This document shows positions 23,781 through 29,265 of a DNA stretch of 29,265 bases, in pieces. The notes beneath the pieces are model-generated. The model worked only from the letters and a program-made list of their open reading frames with translations, ran no database searches and was not told the origin of the DNA. A program made the position numbers and the translations under genes. Position 1 is the first letter of the stretch. Every line of letters starts with the position of its first letter. Source of the DNA: DASTQL01 sp035761805 (lineage in GTDB: Bacteria > Actinomycetota > Actinomycetes > Jiangellales > Jiangellaceae); the NCBI GenBank assembly GCA_035761805.1, contig DASTQL010000126.1, forward strand, positions 1 to 29,265, read 5' to 3'.

Positions 23781-24752
23781 CTACCAGGCGAACGCCTCCG
23801 GAGCTTCCCCGCCCGGCCCCGGGAACACCTCGTCCAGGCGCTCCAGCGCGTCCGGCTCCAGCCTGAGGTCCACGGCGGCGAGGGCGCTCTCCAGCTGCGA
23901 CACCGAGCGAGGTCCGACCACGGGCGCGCTGACGCCCTCTCGGTGCAGCAGCCAGGCCAGCGCCACCTCGGCGGGCGGGTGCCCGAGATCGCGGCACAGC
24001 GTCTCGTACGCCTCGATCCGGTCCCGGTGGGCGGCGAGGTAGCGGGCGGCCCGACCCTCGGCGGACCGGCCGGGGTTCTCCTTGACCAGCACGCCGCCCA
24101 AGGCGCCGCCGTGCAGCGGGCTCCACGGCAGCAGGCCCACACCGTAGGCCCGGCAGGCGGGCAGCAGCTCGAGCTCCACGCGGCGCTCGCAGAGGTTGTA
24201 GAGCGACTGCTCGGACACCAGGCCGAGCAGGTGTCGGGCCCGCGCGGTCTCCTGGGCCTGCGCCACGTGCCAGCCGGCGAAGTTGCTCGAGCCCGTGTAG
24301 ACGACCTTGCCCTCGGTGACCAGCGTGTCGATCGCCTGCCAGATCTCGTCCCACGGGGTCGCCCGGTCGACGTGGTGGAACTGGTAGAGGTCGATCCGGT
24401 CGGTCCGCAGCCGACGCAGCGAGGCGTCGCAGGCCTGGCGGATGTTGCGTGCCGAGAGGTACCGGTCGTTGGGCCAGTCGCTCATCGAGCCGTAGACCTT
24501 GGTCGCCAGCACGACCTTGTCGCGCCGCCGGCCGTCGCCGGCCAGCCAACGGCCGATGATCTCCTCCGTACGGCCCTTCTGCTCACCCCACCCGTAGACG
24601 TTGGCCGTGTCGACCAGGTTGATCCCGGCGTCCAGGGCCCGGTCCAGGATCCGGTGCGACTCGTCCTCGGCCGTGGCCGGGCCGAAGTTCATCGTGCCGA
24701 GCGCCAGCCGCGAGACGAGCAGCCCGGAGCGGCCGAGGTGGGTGTACTCCAT
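23781..24752 (-). CDS. Aldo/keto reductase
   Basis: The product is 323 aa, starting MEYTHLGRSGLLVSRLALGTMNFG. The catalytic tetrad is present: D48 and Y53 in LVDTANVYGWG, K85 in VLATKVYGS, and H126 in DLYQFHHVD. The NADPH site is suggested by SNFAGW, SEQSLYNL and GPRSVSQLESAL near the end. It is a soluble (beta/alpha)8 oxidoreductase of the YakC/PdxI-like group that reduces aldehydes or ketones; the substrate is unknown. ATG 24752 is the conserved start. Upstream on the same strand is only the sigma-factor remnant, so it is probably transcribed alone. Confidence 0.93.
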   Translation of the reverse strand: MEYTHLGRSGLLVSRLALGTMNFGPATAEDESHRILDRALDAGINLVDTANVYGWGEQKGRTEEIIGRWLAGDGRRRDKVVLATKVYGSMSDWPNDRYLSARNIRQACDASLRRLRTDRIDLYQFHHVDRATPWDEIWQAIDTLVTEGKVVYTGSSNFAGWHVAQAQETARARHLLGLVSEQSLYNLCERRVELELLPACRAYGVGLLPWSPLHGGALGGVLVKENPGRSAEGRAARYLAAHRDRIEAYETLCRDLGHPPAEVALAWLLHREGVSAPVVGPRSVSQLESALAAVDLRLEPDALERLDEVFPGPGGEAPEAFAW

Positions 24753-24789
24753 GCAGGCAGCCTCGCCGACGCCTCGGTACGTCGGCAAG

Positions 24790-25290
24790 GCTGCAGCGGG
24801 ACCGCGATCAGGCCGGCCCCCCGGGGTCCACGAGGCCAGCAGAGTCCCACCCCCGTCGGGCGGGGTCACGCGCATGAGCACCTGGTCGCCACCGCCTGCC
24901 GAGTCGCTGGTCACCAGCAGGTACGGACCGTTCGGGGACGAGGGGTTCCGCCACCACACCAGCGTCGTCCACGGGCCAGCCCAGGAGTCGGTCCCCGGCC
25001 GGCCGATCGTCCGGACCCCGCGCGGTCCACGGCTCCGGCCTCCTCCGCCGGCTCCTCCGTGAAGAAGCGCCGGCGACACCATAACGACACCCGGAGTGGG
25101 TGCATCACCGTGCGGACGTCGGGCTCGGGTCCCGCGGGACACGATCCGGGCCCAGTGCAGCGAGGTGCGTGCGAGCGCCTCCTGCACCAGGTCCTCGGCC
25201 AGCTGCTGGTCGCCGGTGAGCAGGTATGCGGACCGCAGGAGGGCAGGCGTTCGGGCTGGGACGAGGTCCGCGAAACCGCCATCGCCCTGC
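24790..25290 (-). pseudogene. Decayed ECF sigma-70 factor fused to debris of another gene
   Basis: Reading the minus strand from about 25290, the frame gives FADLVPARTPALLRSAYLLTG and then DQQLAEDLVQEALART (sigma region 2.1-2.2 of SigE-like ECF factors). After a frame change near 25140 it gives RTVMHPLRVSLWCRRRF, resembling region 2.3-2.4. Regions 3 and 4 are absent. Further on (about 24990-24800), PNGPYLLVTSDSAGGGDQVLM and TPPDGGGTLLASW look like the C-terminus of an unrelated secreted or membrane protein. No single ORF links these, so I read a deletion joining two broken genes. This explains the 600-nt gap between the reductase and the methyltransferase. Confidence 0.7.
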
Positions 25291-25366
25291 TGCACGACCC
25301 CTCCCCGCCCTCTCCCCGCGGATGCTCCACCCAGAACACGCACGTCGGACCGATTCCTGTGCCCAC

Positions 25367-25372
25367 GACAAT
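25367..25372 (+). promoter_or_regulatory. -10 box of the methyltransferase gene (leaderless)
   Basis: GACAAT, 6 nt before GTG 25379. The same hexamer serves the DUF3027 gene. Confidence 0.45.
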
Positions 25373-25378
25373 GGGACG

Positions 25379-26599
25379 GTGCCCGAGCCGCTGCAGCCCG
25401 CGCTGTCCCTCGTACGGGAGTCCGTCCTCGACCCCGAACGGCTCGTACGGGCGGTGGCGGCGGGCCGGCGCAAGGGGCAGCGTCCTGCGTGGCGCCGAGC
25501 CGAGCTGCGCTGGGTCGACCTGCGGGACGGGCGCCGCCTCCAGGTCGTCACCGACGACGAGACGCAGTCGTTCACCCGCAACGTGGCGGCGGCGGACGCT
25601 CCGGCCGCAGTGGATGCGCTGCTCGCGGAGCCCTTCGGCAGCTGGCACGTCGACACCACCGCGGAGTCGCTGCAGCTGCGGGTGACCAAGCGGGGCGAGG
25701 CCCAGCTGCACCGCGCCTCCCCGGCCCGAGGGGCCCCGGTCGAGCGCCCCGACCGTGTGCACGACCGGGTCAAGCCGCGCATCCTCGACCCCGGTGATCC
25801 GCTGCTGCAGGCGCTCGGGATCAGCGACGCGTCCGGGCGGGTCAAGCCGTCCCGGCAGGACAAGTACCGCCAGGTCGAGGAGTTCCTCCGCGCGCTGGAC
25901 CCGGTGTTGGACCGGGCCCGCGAGGCGGCGGGCGACGGGCCGCTACGGGTTGTCGACCTGGGGTGCGGCAACGCCTACCTGACCCTGGCCGCCTACCGGC
26001 GCCTCACCGACGGGCTCGGCATCGACGTCGAGCTGGTGGGCGTCGACGTCAAGGCGGAGGCCCGCGAGCGCAACACCGCGATCGCGGCTCGGCTGGGCTG
26101 GGCGGACCGGGTGCGCTTCGTCGAGGGCACGATCGAGGACGCCGAGGTCGACCCGCCCCCGCATCTCGTGCTCGCCCTGCACGCCTGCGACACGGCGACC
26201 GACGACGCGCTCGCCCGGGCCGTGCGCTGGGCCGCGCCCGTCGTGCTCGCGGCCCCGTGCTGCCACCACGACGTGCAGGCCCAGCTCCGCGGGACGACGG
26301 TCCCCTCCCCGTACGGGGTGGTGGCAAGGCACGGGATCCTGCGCGAGCGCTTCTCCGACGTCCTCACCGACGCCCTGCGGGCGGCGTTGCTGCGCGTCCT
26401 GGGCTACCGGGTCGACGTCGTGGAGTTCGTCGCGTCGGCCCACACCCCGCGCAACGTGCTGCTGCGCGCGGTACGGACGGGGGCTTCGGCGCCCGCGGAC
26501 CAGCGCGCCGACTACCGCGCCCTCGTGGAGGCCTGGTCGGTCACACCGGCCCTGCAACGCCGGCTGGCCGCCGAGGTCGAGGCTGCGCTGTCCGCGTGA
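25379..26599 (+). CDS. SAM-dependent methyltransferase (Methyltransf_32 / METTL25-like)
   Basis: The product is 406 aa from GTG 25379. Motif I, VVDLGCGNAYLTLAAYR (191-207), binds S-adenosylmethionine. It is preceded by the family blocks HDRVKPRIL and KYRQVEEFL and followed by LVGVDVK (acidic loop), LALHACDTATDDAL and APCCHHDVQAQL. The HACD-ATD and CCHH pair matches the Methyltransf_32 group, which includes eukaryotic METTL25/RRNAD1. The substrate is unknown; RNA is suggested only by family. Residues 1-130 form an N-terminal domain without a recognised name. The upstream extension of the frame (to 25226) runs through the sigma remnant and lacks similarity. Confidence 0.9.
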   Translation: MPEPLQPALSLVRESVLDPERLVRAVAAGRRKGQRPAWRRAELRWVDLRDGRRLQVVTDDETQSFTRNVAAADAPAAVDALLAEPFGSWHVDTTAESLQLRVTKRGEAQLHRASPARGAPVERPDRVHDRVKPRILDPGDPLLQALGISDASGRVKPSRQDKYRQVEEFLRALDPVLDRAREAAGDGPLRVVDLGCGNAYLTLAAYRRLTDGLGIDVELVGVDVKAEARERNTAIAARLGWADRVRFVEGTIEDAEVDPPPHLVLALHACDTATDDALARAVRWAAPVVLAAPCCHHDVQAQLRGTTVPSPYGVVARHGILRERFSDVLTDALRAALLRVLGYRVDVVEFVASAHTPRNVLLRAVRTGASAPADQRADYRALVEAWSVTPALQRRLAAEVEAALSA

Positions 26600-26757
26600 C
26601 CCGGAGCATCGGGCATCCGTGCCACGACGGAACGCCCGGAGGGACCACGCGGACTGGCCGATCGGCCGATGCCGCCGGGCCGGGCCATGCGACTAGCGTA
26701 AGCGCCTGTCGGACCTCGACGGGGTGGGGATCGGCAACCGGCAGGGGGGTGGGCGGT

Positions 26758-26806
26758 TCCGGCGGCCCGCGCATCTGCTCGGGGGGAGCAGACGCGGGCT
26801 GCCGGA
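26758..26806. terminator. Bidirectional hairpin terminator between the methyltransferase gene and serC
   Basis: The arms TCTGCTC/GAGCAGA and GCCCGCG/CGCGGGC, separated by a 2-nt bulge (CA), continue through a G-U pair to six more pairs (TCCGGC/GCCGGA) at the base. The loop is five G. It lies 24 nt past the serC stop on that strand and about 160 nt past the methyltransferase stop. Convergent placement fits a shared terminator. There is no U tract. Confidence 0.65.
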
Positions 26807-26829
26807 CCCGCTGGCGGTCGGGGAGGCCG

Positions 26830-27987
26830 TCAGCCGAGCCGCTCGACCACGTGGTCAACGCAGGCGGTGAGTGCTTCCACGTCGGCCGGTTCGACCGCAG
26901 GGAACATCGCCACCCGTAGCTGGTTGCGACCGAGCTTGCGGTACGGCTCGACGTCCACGACACCGTTGGCGCGCAGGACGGCAGCGACCGCCGCCGCGTC
27001 GATCCGCCCGTCCAGGTCGACCGTTCCGACCACCAGCGAGCGAGCGGACGGCTCCTTCACGTACGGGGTGGTGTAGTCGGTCCGGTTCGCCCAGCCGTAC
27101 AGGCGGGTGGAGGAGTCGGTGGTCCGCCCGACCGCGAAGTCGAGGCCGCCCTGGCCGTTGAGCCAGTCCAGCTGCTCGGCGAGCAGGAACAACGTGGCCA
27201 CGGCCGGGGTGTTGTAGGTCTGGTCCTTGGCGGAGTTGTCGACCGCCGTAGGCAGGTCGAGGAAGGCGGGGACATAGCGGCGGGTCGCGGCGATCTCCTC
27301 GACCCGGGCGAGGGCGCGGGGTGACATGGCCGCGATCCAGAGGCCGCCGTCGGAGGCGAAGCACTTCTGCGGCGCGAAGTAGTAGACGTCGACCTGCTCG
27401 GGCTGCAGCGGGAGGCCACCGGCGCCGCTGGTGGCGTCGACGACCACCAACGCGTCCGCGTCGGCGCCGTCCACTCGGGTCACCGGTGCCATGACTCCCG
27501 TGGAGGTCTCGTTGTGCGGCCAGGCGTAGACGTCCACGCCGTCCTCGGCGAACGGCTCGGCGAGCGTGCCGGGCTCGGCCGTGACCAACGACGGCTCGTC
27601 CAGCCACGGTGCCGCCCGGGTGACGGCGGCGAACTTGCTCGAGAACTCGCCGAAGGACAGGTGCTGGGCCCGCCGGCGGACCAGGTTGAACGCCGCGACG
27701 TCCCAGAACGCCGTCGACCCGCCGTTGCCCAGCACGACTCGGTAGCCCTCGGGGAGGGAAAGCAGCGCGGCGACGCCCTCGCGCACCCGCCGGACGAGCC
27801 CCTTGACCGGGGCCTGGCGGTGGGAGGTGCCGAGGTAGGTTCCGCCGCTGTCGGCCAGGGCCTGGACAGCCTCCAGCCGTACCTTGCTGGGACCGGAGCC
27901 GAAGCGGCCGTCGGCCGGGAGGAGGTGTGTGGGCAGGGTGATCTGGGCCGCGGGGGTCACGGTGCGGGGCCTCTCGTCGCTCGTCAC
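26830..27987 (-). CDS. serC: Phosphoserine aminotransferase
   Basis: The product is 385 aa from GTG 27987. The family opening LPADGRFGSGPSKVR, the block LGTSHRQAPVK, and the PLP-lysine segment VYYFAPQKCFASDGGLW (Schiff-base K208) are diagnostic of the actinobacterial SerC class. It converts 3-phosphohydroxypyruvate and glutamate to phosphoserine and 2-oxoglutarate in serine biosynthesis, and may act in pyridoxal phosphate synthesis. Start choice: the frame is open to 28029, but that overlaps the citrate synthase end. GTG 27987 leaves 19 nt between the genes, and a GTG nine codons on (27960) is also possible. It follows citA on the same strand, probably in one transcript. Confidence 0.95.
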   Translation of the reverse strand: MTSDERPRTVTPAAQITLPTHLLPADGRFGSGPSKVRLEAVQALADSGGTYLGTSHRQAPVKGLVRRVREGVAALLSLPEGYRVVLGNGGSTAFWDVAAFNLVRRRAQHLSFGEFSSKFAAVTRAAPWLDEPSLVTAEPGTLAEPFAEDGVDVYAWPHNETSTGVMAPVTRVDGADADALVVVDATSGAGGLPLQPEQVDVYYFAPQKCFASDGGLWIAAMSPRALARVEEIAATRRYVPAFLDLPTAVDNSAKDQTYNTPAVATLFLLAEQLDWLNGQGGLDFAVGRTTDSSTRLYGWANRTDYTTPYVKEPSARSLVVGTVDLDGRIDAAAVAAVLRANGVVDVEPYRKLGRNQLRVAMFPAVEPADVEALTACVDHVVERLG

Positions 27988-28006
27988 GGGTCGGCCGACG
28001 GCGCTG

Positions 28007-29158
28007 TCAGGCGCGGGCCATCCTCTCACCGACGGGAGCCTGGTCGGGCCGCGGGGACGTCGCCCAGCCCGGGTTCCATCCCTCGACGCTGTCGGGGCTG
28101 CGCTGGTCGGGACCCACGTAGCGGGCCGACGGGCGGATCAGCCGGCCGGTCTTCTTCTGCTCCAGGATGTGGGCGCTCCAGCCGGCGGTCCGGGCGCAGG
28201 TGAACATCGACGTGAACATGTGCGCCGGCACCTCGGCGAAGTCGAGCACGATCGCGGCCCAGAACTCCACGTTGGTGGCGAGCACCCGGTCGGGCCTGCG
28301 GGAGGCCAGCTCCGCCAGGGCGGCCTTCTCGAAGGCCTCTGCGACCTCGTAGCGGGGGGCCGCGAGCTCGCGCGCGACCCGGCGCAGGGTGCGGGCGCGG
28401 GGGTCCTCGGCCCGGTAGACGCGGTGTCCGAATCCCATCAGCCGCTCGCCCCTGTCGAGCACGCTGCGGACGTAGCCCTCGGCGTCACCGGTGCGCTCGA
28501 TCTCCTCGATCATCGCCAGGACGCGGGACGGGGCGCCCCCGTGCAGCGGACCGCTCATCCCGCCGACCGCCGCGGAGAGGGAGGCGGCGACGTCCGCGCC
28601 GGTGGACGCGACGACCCGGGCGGTGAAGGTGGAGGCGTTCATGCCGTGCTCGGCGGCGGAGGTGAAGTAGGCGTCGACGGCGCGGACGTGCGCCGGGTCG
28701 GGCTCGCCGCGCCAGCGGATCATGAAGCGCTCGACGATCGTGCGGGCCTTGTCGATGTCGCGCTGGGGGACCATCGGCAGGCCGATCCCCCGGGCACTCT
28801 GGGCGACGAAGGACAGCGCCATGACGGCGGCGCGGGCCAGGTCCTCCCGGGCCTGCTCGTCGGAGATGTCGAGCAGCGGGCGGAAGCCCCAGGCCGGGGC
28901 CAGCATCGCCAGCGCGCTCTGCACGTCCACCCGGACGTCGCCGGAGTGGACGGGGATGGGGAACGGCTCCGCCGGCGGGAGCCCGGGCTCGAAGGCGCCG
29001 TCGACCAGCAGGCCCCAGACGTTCTCGAAGGGCACCCGCCCGACCAGGTCGTCGATGTCCACCCCCCGGTAGCGGAGCGCGTTGCCCTCCTTGTCGGGTT
29101 CGGCGATCTCGGTCTCGAATGCCACGACGCCTTCCAGGCCGTGCTGGACGTCGGACAT
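28007..29158 (-). CDS. citA: Citrate synthase 2
   Basis: The product is 383 aa. GLEGVVAFETEIAEPDKEGNALRYRGVDIDDL is the CitA-type N-terminus. Histidines of the active site are visible: H171 in AAEHGMNASTF, H206 in GPLHGGAP and H245 in GFGHRVYRAEDPR. The position of the catalytic Asp in the usual NVDFYS block reads NVEFWA here, so Glu replaces Asp. It condenses acetyl-CoA with oxaloacetate (or an alternative 2-oxo substrate, as in methylcitrate synthases) in the cytoplasm. ATG 29158 is chosen over the GTG two codons upstream because AAGGAG lies 5 nt ahead of it. This is the clearest ribosome-binding site in the window. serC follows. Confidence 0.95.
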   Translation of the reverse strand: MSDVQHGLEGVVAFETEIAEPDKEGNALRYRGVDIDDLVGRVPFENVWGLLVDGAFEPGLPPAEPFPIPVHSGDVRVDVQSALAMLAPAWGFRPLLDISDEQAREDLARAAVMALSFVAQSARGIGLPMVPQRDIDKARTIVERFMIRWRGEPDPAHVRAVDAYFTSAAEHGMNASTFTARVVASTGADVAASLSAAVGGMSGPLHGGAPSRVLAMIEEIERTGDAEGYVRSVLDRGERLMGFGHRVYRAEDPRARTLRRVARELAAPRYEVAEAFEKAALAELASRRPDRVLATNVEFWAAIVLDFAEVPAHMFTSMFTCARTAGWSAHILEQKKTGRLIRPSARYVGPDQRSPDSVEGWNPGWATSPRPDQAPVGERMARA

Positions 29159-29198
29159 ACACACTCCTTCGTGTGGTCGGCTCGTGGCGCACCGCGGC

Positions 29199-29210
29199 TA
29201 CCCCGGGGTA
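29199..29210. promoter_or_regulatory. Perfect 12-bp palindrome upstream of citA
   Basis: TACCCCGGGGTA lies 41 nt before the citA start. It may be a regulator binding site in the promoter region. No regulator is assigned. Confidence 0.4.
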
Positions 29211-29265
29211 AGGGGCGTTCGGCCCATCATGCCGTGTGACCCTCGCACGGTGACAGACCTGCACC

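Noticed and set aside
23781..25343. A 520-codon fusion of sigma factor and aldo/keto reductase
   Set aside because: The reductase has its own conserved start at 24752. The upstream part is frame-broken sigma and unrelated debris that happens to lack stops.

Overview
The window is very GC-rich, about half of the genes start with GTG, and several families are actinobacterial (DUF3027, DUF2530, a sacsin-like GHKL ATPase, helicase-associated domain protein, CitA/SerC). This points to a high-GC actinobacterium, probably Nocardioidaceae-like (an inference). I see no rRNA, tRNA, CRISPR array, intact insertion sequence or prophage.

Left part (1-9700), accessory-looking. A helicase-associated (XPB-partner-like) gene runs off the left edge. 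Divergent from it is a VapBC-type toxin-antitoxin pair with a palindromic operator, followed by a possible 55-codon ORF and an ASCH/winged-helix protein. A gene-poor stretch holding a degenerate repeat pair follows. Next come two TPR-CHAT (caspase-like) genes in tandem on the minus strand: one decayed by at least six frame switches and deletions, and one intact with its His-Cys dyad. The intact copy is divergent from an intracellular subtilisin-like (S8) protease with a complete catalytic triad. This CHAT/S8 pair is the most system-like unit in the window. A strong hairpin terminator closes it.

Middle part (9700-13620). It holds a fatty-acyl-CoA synthetase, a two-gene operon of paralogous proteins (one membrane-anchored, one with an Asp/Arg-rich repetitive N-terminus), a perfect 20-bp-stem hairpin, a HAD phosphatase and a small convergent membrane protein.

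Right part (13740-29265), a typical actinobacterial core neighbourhood. It contains a cold-shock protein, a major-facilitator transporter, DUF3027, a sacsin-like ATPase, DUF2530, a MarR regulator plus transporter operon with a 28-bp operator-like dyad, a mycothiol-dependent-maleylpyruvate-isomerase-fold protein, an RNA 2',3'-cyclic phosphodiesterase, a 27-residue membrane peptide, an aldo/keto reductase, a decayed ECF sigma factor, a Methyltransf_32-type methyltransferase, SerC and citrate synthase 2.

A recurring signal is a -10-like hexamer (TACCCT, TAGCAT, GACAAT and similar) 6-8 nt upstream of the start codon in at least ten genes. It implies widespread leaderless transcription, and I used it to choose several starts. 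At two loci (vapB and marR) a palindrome overlaps this -10, so repressor binding there would block both promoter and start.
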